Source: Rhodamnia argentea (lineage: Eukaryota > Streptophyta > Magnoliopsida > Myrtales > Myrtaceae). From it: a DNA stretch of 64,000 bases. Positions 13,801 to 25,718 of the stretch are shown one piece after another (position 1 is the stretch's first letter; every line of letters begins with the position of its first letter). The notes below the pieces were generated by a model. That model was given only the letters and a program-made list of their open reading frames with translations. It was not told where the DNA came from and made no database searches. Both the position numbers and the translations under genes were made by a program. The DNA lies in NCBI RefSeq assembly GCF_020921035.1, contig NC_063156.1, forward strand, positions 2,852,001 to 2,916,000, in the 5' to 3' direction.

Positions 13801-16473
13801 AGTACTTTTCCTGCCCTTGGTTTATCAGAGGAGACCTTAGTAGGATATAAGGTATTGCCAACAATTCGAAGGTCCTGTAGCAGATCAATACCGCTTAGTT
13901 CTGGTTCCTCCCCGTGCTTTGGGTGTGCAATTGCTTCTTTCCAGCAAGGAGAGTCCACAGCATGTTCAAACTGACATAAACCCACAGAGGGACTCCCAGC
14001 AGAATTCAAGGCATTATTAACCTTCGATGGCAAACTAAATCTGTCTAATGTTACATAAGGATTTCCAGATCCAGATTTAGCAACAATGTGCTTTTCAGCA
14101 AATTGCATAGTGCGATTATGCTCAAGTGCTAACTTAAATTGATCCAATGTCAAGGAATCTTCAAATCCAAAATTTGCCCCAGCTAAATGACGAAATGCAT
14201 CTTTAGAATCACGTTTTCCATTTGACCAGTCATCATCTTCGGGATGGCGTGGTTCCTCAAAGGTAAAATCACTGCTTCCTAGGTGGATCCCAAGATCTGC
14301 AGTATCAAAGAGTGATTCACTTCCACAAGCTCGCACGAGTGGAGGCTTGTTTACACTAGATAGCAGAATGCTAGCATAGCACTCATTAGCGAAGTCTCTA
14401 CCATCTTTATGATCTCCTGTAGAAAATTCACCAGCTCGAGAGCTAAAGCCATCAAATGAGGATCCAACGGTGTGCGCAAGCAAAGGTTTCACATCACAGT
14501 TCCCATCATTCACGCTAGAATCATGCTGTGACACACTTTTCCCAAGACTTGTACCATCAAACCGTGACCTGCTTCCAAAAGCTTGCACGGACAGAGGCTC
14601 ATTTGCATTAGACAAAATAAGGTGAGCATAGAGCTCATTAGCACTATTCTTGCGATCTCCGACAGTAACTTCACCAGTTTGAGGGCTAAAACCATCAATT
14701 GGGAATCCTATTGTGGTTGCAGGCAATAATTTGGCAACAGAGTCCCCATCATTCACACTAGAACCATGCTGTAGCACACCTTTCCCAAGACTGGTACTAT
14801 CAAGCTGTGACTTGCTTCCAAAAGCTTGCACAGACCAAGGCTCATTCACATTAGACAGCATAACGCCAGCATAGAGCTCATTAGCACGATCTCTACCATT
14901 CTCGTGATCTCCAATAGAAACTTCACCAGTTCGAGGCCTAAAACCATCAATTGGAAATCCCATTGTGGGTGCAGGCATAGATTTCACTACAGAGTTACCA
15001 TCATTCATGAATGAACCACGCTTTAGCCCACCTTTCCCAAGATTGGTGCCATCAAGTGGTAATTCACTACCTTGCAGGGACTGAGGCTCATTGACGCTGG
15101 ATAGAATAACACCAGCATAATACTCATTAGCACTGTGTCTACCCTTCGTTTGACCTCCTAATAAAACTTCACCAGTTCCCGAGACAAATCCATCAGCTGG
15201 AGGTCCCATCTGGGGTGCAGCAAAAGATTCCAAAATCATATTCCCACCATATGCACTTGAAACATGATTTACCGCAACATTTTCATCTATATGAGCGTAT
15301 GGCCACTGTTTCTTCCCAAGATTCGAAGATAACTCTGGTATTGCTGCCCGAGGATGAGTTTCATGAAACACCCTAGGCAAATCCAAGCTTGAATTTGATG
15401 CTGGATGACCAAAACATATAAGGATGATGTCAGAGACTGAGTAAGCATAATCTTTTGCAAGCAAGAAATCACTTACCATCCACATGTTTTCCGCTTAAAA
15501 ATCCTCCATGCTTTTCCCAACTCAAAAGACCATCACTATGAGAACCTCCTGCACATGTACTCAAACCATTAGACGTATGATGAAGTCCTCAAGAACACAA
15601 GGAGGAAAGAACATATAACCTGATCTCTCTGCTTTCTTAACTTCATTTGTGCTAGTTTGTTTACATAACTAATTCGATTCAAACCAGAACACAGGAAAAA
15701 CACTATTGACCATTTGTGCGTGAAGAACCGTGTACAGCAACATTATTACATTATTATCAGAAAAAGAAGAAAAGAATCAGGATGAGCATACCTCCGTTCG
15801 GACAAGTTTCAGTTATTAATGGAGCTGCAATTGGCTCCTTCAAGCAGTAACTCCCACCTATTTCCTCACTTTTACCATGATGTCTCAGTGGATGCTCATT
15901 CCAAAGGCCACTTGATTCAGCTGCATCTCCCGAACTCACACTTTTGCTTTGATCATCATGAGGCAACTTATCAAAATTTGCATCAAAGGGAGAAGATATT
16001 CTGCCATAATCACACTGACTAGCCAGCCCAGAGGGAGCACCCTGAACCCCCCCAGACGACCCATAGAAGGGGTAACACGTATCGCTTTCCATGACGGTCC
16101 TCCTCAAGGCATCGCAACGACGACCAAACTTATCATTCAATCCAACATCAACAGAGTTCCATGAAGGTAAAGGCACATTTTCTCCGTTAACAGTCTCCAC
16201 ACCCGAGTAACCGTAGGCATTTAAATAAGTCCCTATATCAAGCTCCAGGTTCGATGCGGGAAACCAATCAGTTCTTGCATTAGGAGGGCATGGATTCACC
16301 CAAGTGTTGTGCGAAGAATTCACGGGTCCTTGATCAAACGGCGGCTGTACAGAATCCACATAAAATGGTATCGAATTGGGATATGGGTCCAACTGGGGGA
16401 TCGTAAAAGGAGGCGCAAACGCCGATAAGTTCGACGACGAGCACGAGCCTCCATTTGTAGGCCAATTACTCAT
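10897..16473 (-). CDS. large plant protein of unknown function with four internal repeats (1,399 aa)
   Basis: Reading the minus strand, exons are 16,473-15,792, 15,548-15,477, 15,400-13,128, 12,172-11,984 and 11,880-10,897. All introns are GT-AG and the frame is kept through all junctions, giving 1,399 residues. The N-terminus (MSNWPTNGGSCSSSNLSAF) and most of the chain are Ser/Asn/Gly-rich and probably disordered. Residues ~312-628 hold four tandem repeats spaced 81-84 residues apart, each with (F)PIDGF, TGEV, ANE(L/C)YA, SNVNEP and LGK blocks. Two segments look folded and conserved: LVSTLHNLSELLLYS in the third exon, and KNLWLEAEATLCSMNYKARF with NRMKIEMDKS near residues 1095-1126. I recognise this as the pattern of a plant-specific unknown protein but cannot name a function. 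There is no signal peptide or membrane segment. The alternative acceptor at 'actcag' (giving exon 3 an extra VSDIILICFGHP) would leave a 40-base intron, too short, so I rejected it. Confidence 0.85.
12694..13097. repeat. tandem duplication within intron 3 of the unknown-protein gene
   Basis: 12,694-12,913 and 12,914-13,097 are near-identical head-to-tail copies with a 220-base period ('gaaagccaaaagatcat' at both starts, 'agcatcaactagtgtta' at both ends). The second copy lacks about 36 bases. High identity points to a recent event. The duplication ends about 30 bases before the exon 3 border. Confidence 0.9.
14271..15221 (-). repeat. four in-frame tandem repeats inside exon 3
   Basis: The repeats start near 15,221, 14,975, 14,723 and 14,480, each about 245-250 bases (81-84 codons). 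Units 2 and 3 are the most alike (GFPIDGF, SVQAFGS, SVNDG); unit 1 and unit 4 are more diverged. All differences in length are multiples of three, so the array stayed coding while it expanded. Confidence 0.85.
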
Positions 16474-17449
16474 TCTTTTTGTTATCCTTCGGATTTTTCC
16501 AAACTGGACAGATGATCAGGGGCCAACCGATCAAAACCCACAAGAAATCTGCATCAAAGGAACGATTTTTACGATGGTCGAAGCGAAAGACAACGATCAA
16601 GAGACGAACACAGCACGATGTTGCATCGACATCGTAGAGGGCGAGGGCGAAGTGGTTCCGATTCTCCAGCTAAATTACTCGCTAAAAACCATGGAACGGA
16701 CCGAAGAAAAGAACAAAGCAAGACAAACGGGAAGATCCAAGACCCGTACCGAGAGAGATGAGAGCTCCGATCGCGAGCGGAAGCTGCGAAAGAGAAGCAA
16801 GAGTTGCGTCTTCTCCACTGCAAAAGAAACGCCCCCCCCTCCTCCCTCGCCCTGTATGATCACCGTCACTGAAGTCGCTCTCTGTATTTCTTCTCCTCTT
16901 TTTGGCACTCTTTATTCGTCCCGCGACGAAATTACGGAAATGACCCTCCGGATGATCGAACACTTGGCGCCATGTCACGCCGTGAAAATGGCATGCTTCC
17001 TGCCTTAATAAACGCAAACTTGTTATCACTTCCGGTCTACATTAGCATGAACTAATCTTTTCTTAATGATCATCTGAAAAAAAAAAAAGATAACAATGAA
17101 CCAAAACTCCTTGCTTGTATCCATACTGATAAAATAAAAAAATTGGGCAAATTAAGTTGATTTATTTCGCAAAAAAACAAGATCATGGGTGGACTAATCT
17201 CGTGAACAATCCCTACCATAAGTCACTACTCCGATCCAACATCATGTGCAAGACGGTCAACGAGTTCAATCGAGAGGTGACCTTACCCACGGGCGGTTTG
17301 CAATAGATAGAGATTGGATCTTTCTTCAATCTTTATTTATTTAATACTTAATGTTTAAGGGAATGGACATACAATGAAAAGCGCGTTCCCAAAGACACGC
17401 CTCTTTTTTAAGAGGATTTGTGATTGTCCGATTAATCAGTTCTTCGAAA
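16474..17449. other. promoter/5' UTR side of the unknown-protein gene
   Basis: GC-richer up to about 17,000, consistent with the 5' UTR and promoter of the minus-strand gene starting at 16,473. The overlapping open frames on both strands are low-complexity or antisense and show no family features. I could not place a TATA box. Confidence 0.4.
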
Positions 17450-18700
17450 GATTTATCGGACCATGGAGCACTCAATTCAAGGCGATCTTGGATGTTTTAA
17501 ATACGCCAGCATTTAAAAATTGATTTATTGTTTGTATAATCAATTCTTTCAGAGATGAGGGTAAGACCAGGATAATCACTGGTAAATGGCCCTTTTGGAA
17601 TCCACTCAAGGCCGACATATATTGTACATGTTGACCTTCATGGCCTGCCGAATACCACTCACTGTTTTATGGATCAATCCTAAGGCCAGACGTTTGCTTG
17701 AATCTCTAGAACAAATGCTTCTCATTCAGTGAATCCTTGCCACCCTTTAAAGAGATCATCAAATCATCCCCAAAATCCATGAGAGTGAGCTTGACCCGTG
17801 AGTAAAGACTAAAGAGGGTGAAACTTAACTTTGCTTTGAAGAAAATGAAGCATATGGTCTCTCAAATTTAACTCGATATGCAATGTGTTCTCCAAAATTT
17901 GAATTTGTTCAATGCGGCTCCCGCACTTTAGCCTAATGTGCAATATCGTCCTTAAACTTTTAATTTGTTCATTATGGTTCCCGAACTTTTGATAACTGTC
18001 CAAACTAATCCCTAAACTTTGTGAAAATAATCAATGTTATTGTTCCATTAATTTAAGTTTAAGGACAACATTGAACATCTTCATATAGTTCGGAGGTTAG
18101 TTTGATCATGTACCATAAGTTCGGGGACCATATCGAACAGATTACAATCTCAGGGGCAACATTGTACATTGAGTTCAAGTTCATGTACCACCGTGAACAA
18201 ATTAAAAGTTCAAGTACCACATTGCATGGTGAGTCATAGTGCAAAGACTATTTATGTCATTTTCCCCTTTTGCTTTATTCAACTGCAGCATCTACCAATC
18301 GAGAAAGTACCTCCACAACAATAACAAAGTGGTACAGTGATAAATGATCCCCCTATCACAAACCCTACTCAGTACTCACCTTCAAAGAAGCCTTCAAGAT
18401 CTCCATTTAGTGAGATGGAGAAAAAAGGCCTATGAATACAAGCTTTCATTGAGTTGCCCAAATGGATTTGGGACCTGCAAAGACTTCCATTACTGCAAAA
18501 GACAAAATTTCCAGCTGACAGACTCAAATTTCCTTCATGAGATCAGCTTTGATAAATTTCCCTTTTGGATCCACTGGCCATAGACAAGGTCTTACCAACT
18601 CAAGGATGAGATTAGCATTATCACATAAGCTCCTACCTTCAACAAGGACAGCTTGTTTACCACTCATGAATTGATGTAGTAATGCTTCTGACCTATCTAT
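17450..18700 (-). mobile_element. LINE (non-LTR) reverse transcriptase remnant, interrupted
   Basis: The minus strand carries broken RT motifs in the expected order. At 18,690-18,540: GKQAVLVEGRSLCDNANLIL. At about 18,420-18,350: FSISLNGDLEGFFEGEY. At 17,800-17,500: DDLMISLKGGKDSLN, SGLRIDP and SALSGFQKGHLPV. These correspond to the SAFV.GRS..DN, INGD..GFF and (A)DDL...SLN motifs of plant LINE RTs. Frameshifts and stops are frequent. The fold-back element at 17,815-18,275 lies between the GFF and DDL motifs, so it inserted into the older LINE copy. Confidence 0.7.
17815..18275. repeat. fold-back (inverted repeat) element, family C
   Basis: The left half contains 'aatttgttcaatgcgg' and 'ttttaatttgttcattatgg'; the right half holds the reverse complement of these motifs ('gaacaaattaaaagttcaag'). 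No coding capacity. Related inverted repeats occur at 48,585-48,812 and 55,925-56,240. Confidence 0.65.
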
Positions 18701-19971
18701 CGGTAAGATGCTTTTGTGATGCATTTGGCAAAATCAAATCATCGAGGTCTTTTTTTCTTTTTTCCATAATTAATCATATTATTTGTTTCTCGATACAAAA
18801 ATATTTTTCAAATATCGACACACCTTGTTCCCGTAAAAAATTTGGACATCATTTTCTTAAAAGGGATAATAGTATCACACAAAGCGTGAAAAAAAAAATC
18901 GTTAATAATTAATAATGAGCTATTTACGGGAATATCCTATGCCTTATAAACATGGAAATATAAGCAAATTCATATGAACGCACAATCCATCGTGTTGTAA
19001 TAGAATTGTACAGAAAAATCTGTAATGACGCGAATTAGACTGAGTTTATCTCAAGTTATATGAGTTGTACTCAATATCACATGAACGATCAATCGTTTTG
19101 GCGAACTGACGGTACTTGACGGTCCGCACGCCCTTAGACTTGTCCCCATCAAATGGGATTGAAGTCAAGTTCGGGTGGTCCTAGACAGTGGCATTTAATG
19201 ATGAAGTCTGGTCCTGCTTGATTCGCCCGACGCAGGCCGTTTTTCAAATGATGGCAGATTTAAGCAACAAGTTAGGCCAAATCGAGAGTCGGGACCAGCT
19301 CGGCCAGCCCAGCAATCGCGTTCGCTCCATTTGCAGTATCGCTTGGTAGTCGACCTACTGATCTTAATGTGCTAAGATTATTGCAGCAACTAGGTTTAGG
19401 TCACGCTAAACCAGCTTTTCTGGAATAATCTCTCAATGCCAATGTCCGGAGTCAGCATCTAATTTCACCAGAAGAATTGACTCGTAGAGCATGACAGCAA
19501 GTCAAACACATAAGGCAAGCGAAAGCTAGTCTGAACTAGAAGTATGGCATGATCCAACAACAAAAAGTAAAAATGAATCTTTCCACGGCTTTTGCTGCCT
19601 CACTTAAGAGTACGACAGCAGCATCGTGAACTGACCATTTCTGAGATATCTTCTTCCAAGATCATTCCTGTGTATACATACACAGATTGTGCAGCAGAAA
19701 CAGCAGAAACATCAGGGCGAACCCAGAAGTGAACAGATGAATACGACTTGTATTTTGTTATGGAAAGTGCAGAACATAAAACATGAACCCCAACGAATGA
19801 ATCTGTCGAACTGCATCAAAAAAGTCGCGAACTGATCGATTCACTGTGCATTTGGATTTTCACCTGCTCACCCTATTACCCACCACTTCTTCCTCGCACG
19901 CCGTGATGGCAACAAAAGAACAAATGAATGCTCTCACCCAGAAAATCTTCTTAAAAGGAGCACAGCATCAC
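18701..19971. other. spacer, possible 3' UTR at its right end
   Basis: Nothing recognised between 18,701 and about 19,450. The last 500 bases could be the 3' UTR of the small minus-strand reading frame at 19,972-20,145. Confidence 0.35.
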
Positions 19972-20142
19972 TCAAAAATAAACAAGGAAAGAAGATTCTG
20001 AAGCGTCCCAAAGGAATCTCCTGGCCGCACCGCCGCCGCCTCCAAGACGACCGGCCCTCCCCCGCGGCAACAGCTGCTCTGCTAGCCTCGCCACCGCCAA
20101 GGCATACTCCTCCAGTAGCTCCGCCGCAATCACCACCGTCAT

Positions 20143-20145
<3 letters not shown>
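19972..20145 (-). CDS. possible small protein (57 aa)
   Basis: A 58-codon frame starts with two ATGs (20,145) and ends in TGA at 19,972. Its N-terminal half, MMTVVIAAELLEEYALAVAR, is an amphipathic helix-like stretch; the middle is Gly/Arg-rich, followed by RRFLWDASESSF. The frame is much GC-richer than the surrounding AT-rich DNA and has codon-like GCG/GTG use, which is why I list it. It resembles short plant proteins with a VxxxELLEEYxxxLARxLE core that I recall only vaguely, so no function is given. The (CT)n tract directly upstream is typical of plant 5' UTRs. It could also be chance. Confidence 0.35.

Positions 20146-20146
<1 letters not shown>

Positions 20147-20188
<42 letters not shown>
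20147..20188. repeat. (CT)n microsatellite
   Basis: About 20 CT dinucleotides, just upstream (minus strand) of the small reading frame at 20,145. Confidence 0.95.
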
Positions 20189-20192
<4 letters not shown>

Positions 20193-22566
20193 CAGCCCTA
20201 TGTCGGAAGAGTTCGAACGTGAATACAATGTGGATGACATAGATGAAGCCATTTTTATAAGAAAACGAAGAAATCTCCTTCGCTCTGTGACTTTAGGTGT
20301 GGGGTACTTCGGTTCGGATTACATGTTATGTGGTTATGAATTATGTGATGTGTAACTTTTGTTATAAGGAGTGTTCGTTCATATTTAGCTTACGCGCTAA
20401 CTATAATCATTAAAGCTCCATAGATTCACGTTCGAGTTTCTCTTCGGTCCGACTAGGAAGGATGCCGCTCCTGGTGACGTGGCATCTGCTGATTGGCTGG
20501 TTCGGGGTGTGTGGGGGGGGGGAGGAAGGAGCGACGTCCCGGAGCTGCTCAGGTAGCACGCGCATTTTTCTTTGGCGGATGTTCTGGCTTTGTCGGAATA
20601 ATACTGTGACGTAATAAAATTAAAAAAACCAGGGAGTCAAATATGAAATCCATACATCAATTGACCCGAAGAAGAAGGGAAGAGATAAAGTCGAAGGAAA
20701 AGGCATGTGATCTGCTAGTTGAACTTTCGAAAGTGTTTCCGTCTATATCTAATTTCGGAGTGACAAGGTTCGAGGTTGGCCCTTATCAGCTGCAAGTGGG
20801 ACTTGCGATGCTCGACACGACCCGTTGACACGATACGAAAAAGACTCGAGGTAAAACACGAGTTATAGGGAGAAAATCATAATACGGCATGACACGAAAC
20901 GTTAATTAATTTTGTCGGTCCAAACGAAATCAACACTTGCTATCGTAATCTAATCATGCCTCGCTTTTGTGCGAAGGCTACATTCGATTTGGAATCGAGA
21001 AAAAGCCGGATCCCTAATTTCACTATATCAAGAATCAAAATATTTGAAACCCCATAGCCAGAAGAAGGAAGGACATCAGATAAAGGACAGCGGTAACTCC
21101 TGAATCTGGAGCCACTTGGCATTCCAATCCAGTTCCAACAAAGCGGTTCTCGAACCGAGAGAGTGGAACTACTTGGCGTTGCACATTCAAACTCATTGAA
21201 GCTCGATTCGCATCGTTATGCTCGATAAAATGAATGAGAGGCCTATAAAATCCAAATCATAGAGGGAAAAATCAGAATATGACACGATATAGCAAATAAC
21301 TTAATTTATGTTCAAGAATTTGTGGAAAATGAACCGAATTCGCCCATTGACACCTCCCTTGACAAACACCATTATGACACGCTGATATAAACTGTTGGCC
21401 CTAATTATGAGTTATCACATGAACGTAAATTGTCTTTCCAAGAGAAAATCATTACCTTAATTTTTGCTAGGTTGTGAAATAAGGATCAATTATTATTGAG
21501 ACACTCTCCCACCTTATCATGCTCAGTGAAAAGACCTTTGATTGGTAATCATTTCTCCTGTCAATTATTCAGTCATCACTTAAGATATCAATCTTCACGT
21601 TGTGTAAAATACTTATAATATCTCTGACCAAAAACCAAAAGAAAAAATTGCTTATAATATCACTTCAAACTCATCTATTTCGAAATACTTTCGCTCTCTT
21701 ATGAAAACTAAATAAACAGTAAGAAATTTCAATTGCAAGGCACCTACATATTTTCACAAGTTCATTTAAGTTACTTGGTCTCGTAATTTATCTACGTTAA
21801 AGCATACTTAAAGTCAAGTTTTGTATCCCGTCTTTTTTACCGTTCTTTCCGAAACTAATGCAAATAATAAATAAAAGTCGGTATCCGCATCGTGTGTCCT
21901 TAATGACGTACATCGCATAACAAATAGGAACATTAGATGCATCGAACGAGGTTGAGCATAGTAAAATAGTGATGCGGAACTTACCGCGACTATCGAACGT
22001 TCTAATTTTCCCCGAAAAAGGAAAAATGTATATGAGCGCGGTTTTATTCACCTAGCTTCATTTATTAAGAGGCACGAGAACTATGGATTGGGCCACAGGT
22101 CACATGCCTTCGAGCCTACCTAACGTCCATCACGCATCTTGCTTTATAACGTACGTTTACTAGAGACATTTATGCATGAATGTAGGCCCATTATAGCCAT
22201 TATTATCTGAACATGGCATTGTTTTTTTTTTTTTTTCTATGAGTCTATGGCTACAATTTGTTTGTTTAGCCCTTGGCATTGCTCGCACATTTGAGAGGTC
22301 AAATGTGATGGGGGAGAGGAACTTCTTTTTGCCCATCTTGCCAAACCAAGAAAAAATTTGTATAAATTGGGAAAAAATTGGGCAGCATGAGGACCATATT
22401 ATTCCAACAAAATAGAAATAAAAAGAAAAAAATTAGAAGTACCTGCTGGGGCCAAATTGATTGAGCAAGCCATACATCTATGATTGATGCGGGACACCAA
22501 GCACAGTGAGTTTATCTAGATATGTATTGGATCCAATGCTTATTCTTGTTCTGGAAATCATCGCAT
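20189..22566. other. spacer, nothing recognised
   Basis: AT-rich, with short open frames only. No RNA gene, LTR or terminal repeats that I could define. Confidence 0.4.
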
Positions 22567-23143
22567 GCAATTGTCCGAAAAGTCCTAAACCTATTATATT
22601 TTTTGGTCAATTTAGTCATAAATCCTTTAATTTCGCCAATAGAATCCTAAACATTTTCAAGTTTTGCCAACCGATATCATCCGGCCAATTATGATTAGAA
22701 AACGCCGACGTAGACGCCGATCATCCTATGTGACGCCGATGTGGATAATTTTTAATAATATTTTTTTTCTTTTTCTTTTTCTTTTTCTTTTTCTTTTTTT
22801 TTTTTTTTTTTTTACATCTCTAGGCGGTGAAGTAGCTAGCCAACCATCCCCAGCCCCTCCTTCAGATCCAGGCGTGGGCTAATGGTCGCCCAGCAACCTC
22901 ACCGACGAGAGATGTAAAAAAAAAAATTAAAAAATAATAAATTTAATTAAAAAATTTCACGTCAACGCGCGGCCATGTCACGTAAGAAGATTGATGTCCA
23001 TGTTGACGATTCTCAGTCAAAATTTGTTAGATGGGCTCAATTGAAACTACTTGAAATAGTTTAGAACTTTTAGCAAAATTAAAAGATTTAGGACTGAATT
23101 GGCATATATGCAATAGGTTTAGGATTTTTTGGACAATTTTCCT
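22567..23143. repeat. fold-back element, family A
   Basis: Ends are inverted repeats: left 'aattgtccgaaaagtccta', right the reverse complement of 'aattgtccaaaaaatccta'. The arms carry the recurring 'cctaaacctatt' and 'tcaatttagtc' motifs. The centre holds a (TTTTTC)n tract (about 22,767-22,811) and a GC-rich loop. No coding capacity. Confidence 0.75.
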
Positions 23144-23917
23144 AAATGGCCATGATGGGGTCCTATGTAAAATGGATAAATTTGACTAAAGCCTTATATC
23201 TATAGAATGTCATTCCACTAATTGATCTCTTTTTCTACCTTTCTTACTCTTATCTTTTTGCTAATCCCGTCTATTATAATTGATGAATTAATAACTGTCA
23301 ATTGAACTTATTCTTTCATTTGACTTGGAATCTTTGCTTATCTCCGTATCTTGAAACTTAGGAAAGTGCTTCAGTCAATTGATACACGGCCGATTCTAAT
23401 TTATCCATTTACTGCCACTCGCCCGAAACGTCGATTTTGGAAAGGAGGAGCCATAAGATAAAAGTAACTGAGATTTACTTAGATGTTCTTGGGAGAGTCG
23501 ATGCTAGAATCAATGCTCGATCATTTGAGCGATCAAGTCCACACGATGTACAATCATGTCTCTAAGCAGTAAAGGAGTGGTGGACGCCCTTGGATGTTCT
23601 AGGGACGGACACGTGACGTCATCGTCCGTCCAAAGCTTTGATCTTCTGCGGGCCCAATGAGCCCAAGCAATGAATGATCAAGTCGAGGCTGCAACCAAAG
23701 CCGTACAACTGTAGGCCCGGCCCAATATCATGGGCCCAATCACAAGCGCGGAGATTTGTCTCGGTCTGGGAAGTGTAATCGTGACGTCAACTCAATAGCA
23801 AATGTTCGGGAAACATCATTTGTCTCTCTTGGGTTAATTATCTTCGGGTGAAAATGTGTGGAACGTGATTCTCGAAACTAAGGCGCTATTGTGGAAATCC
23901 AAAGCCTATCTATCTAG
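23144..23917. other. spacer, nothing recognised
   Basis: No open frame of note. A 'cacgtgacgtca' stretch near 23,610 resembles a G-box/ACGT element but is not next to a recognisable gene. Confidence 0.4.
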
Positions 23918-24662
23918 GCTCTATTTGTTACATGAAAAATTTCACATTTTCATAAAATATTTTTCAAGAAGTCATTTCCAGAATAACAGCAAAAAATTTC
24001 GATGATTCGCTAAAATCTGAAAATGAACTATAATTCCGCTGTTTCGAGAGTAATACTTAATTTCATTTTTCTTAAAAGGGACATATACTATTCGTGTGTA
24101 TAAGGGACACTCAGTCGCCTGGGATTCCAATTGCAAGGCTTGGGGTTTCTTGAGCCCCGCCATTGAGAACCCAAGCAAGGGCGTCGGGCCCAGCCTTGAT
24201 GGACTCGGGCTCGAGTGCCGGTGAGTCAGGATTGTGCCGAACCTAGCCGCCAAGGAATTGTGCCTGACGCCTAGTCAATTAGGCATAGGAGCCGGTGACC
24301 CGGGAAAGACAGTCGGGAACCTAGGCGGGGGCATTGGGGTCCCGAGCATGGCCCCTATGGACTCGACCCCGAGCGTCGGATTAGGGTCTTGAGCCCAAGC
24401 ACCGCTGAATTGGACATGAGAGCCGGGTACCGGGGTATGTCCATCGGGGTCTCATGTACGGCTTCGGTGGACGCGAGCCCGGGCGCTAGTCCAAGCGCCG
24501 TTGTCTAGTCGCACATATGGAAAATAAATTCTGATTCTTAGAAGATAAAATTAATTTTTTTTTTCTGAATTTGGGTATAAATTTTTCGTTGATAATGGAG
24601 ATATTGTCCGTAGTTCATTTTTCTAAGTGATCACAAGATTTTCGGCAAAACAAACGGTTGGT
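23918..24662. mobile_element. possible non-autonomous hAT-like element with GC-rich interior
   Basis: Left end 'ctatttgttacatgaaaa' and the reverse complement of the right end ('ccgtttgttttgccgaaaa') are similar, like the TTTGTTTxGCxGAAAA termini of plant hAT-type MITEs. The interior (24,110-24,510) is strikingly GC-rich with imperfect repeats of about 110-150 bases containing 'tggactcg' and 'cccgagc'. No transposase. A target-site duplication is not clear. Confidence 0.45.
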
Positions 24663-25089
24663 TTTGTCTAAAGATTCCACAAAAGGAGAACCGTCTGAGG
24701 AATTTGTCTCCAGTGTGGAAGGATTCGTGTTCATTCGTGAAAAAGCATAGACAGTGGAGACAAATAATAGGAGGCTGATTGCACGTTATCTTGTCCTAAA
24801 CACTTTGCTTCAAATCTTTAGTAAAGTTACGGTCGGTGAGATGAAGTTCGAGGTTAGCGATGATGTTGTCACCCAGATTAAGAGAGCACTAGATGTTCGG
24901 AACCAATCCATAGAAAGCTAAATACACGTTATTCCGCAAAGCGATGTCGACCTGAATTCGTATCATCGACATCAGGTGGGTGCAAAACATAATTAACAAG
25001 TGGTGGGCATAAAACTTGATTTGGATTCATGGTCCCTTATACGTGTAATTTTCCTTTAAGGTAGGGTCATATCAAATGGCATGCTAATC
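24663..25089. other. spacer, nothing certain
   Basis: Contains short codon-like stretches (for example MKFEVSDDVVTQIKRALD near 24,840) without a gene context. Unassigned. Confidence 0.3.
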
Positions 25090-25718
25090 GGGAAAACTAC
25101 CAAAATAATCTTAAACTTATTGTAATCATGTCGGTTCGGTCTTAAACCTATTATAATTGTGTCAATTCGGTCTTAACGTGTTTTTTTTTAACCAATTGAG
25201 TCCTTAGTATTTTACATTTGTGCTATTTTAGTTTTCCCGTAAATCGCTCGCATTAATGATGTTGATCCTATGTGGTATAATCGTCCTTGACATGGCCAAT
25301 TTTTAATAGTATTTTATTATTCTTAAAAAATTTATTTATTTTATTTTTTATTTTTTCTTTAAAGTGGCCGCCGAGGGTCATCATGCCCTGGCCAACCGCT
25401 AGCGAGGGCCTCGCGTCCTCGCCAATGATGGGCAAGGGCATGGCAGCCCTCTCTGGCCACGATAAGAACCAAGAAAAGAAAAGAAACAGATAAATAAATA
25501 ACTATTAAAAAATTATTAAAAACTATTCAAGTTAGTGCTGCCAGCGTCACGTTGGACGAATGGCTTCCATGTCGACGATTTCCGGTCAAAATAAGCATAG
25601 TGGCTTGAATTGGCGTGAATACAAAAGGTTTAAAACTCAATTGGGCAAAAAAAAAAAAAAATTAGATCAGAATTGGCATAATCGAAATAGATTTAGGACT
25701 GTTTTGGTAATTTTTTCT
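25090..25718. repeat. fold-back element, family A
   Basis: Left arm 'ctaccaaaataatcttaaac', right arm the reverse complement of 'ttaccaaaacagtcctaaat'. The loop is GC-rich ('gagggcctcgcgtcctcgcc'). Same organisation as 22,567-23,143. Confidence 0.75.

Noticed and set aside
16376-17029. long overlapping frames on both strands (up to 210 codons)
   Set aside because: One begins in exon 1 of the unknown-protein gene in antisense; the others lie in its 5' region, have low complexity and match no family.
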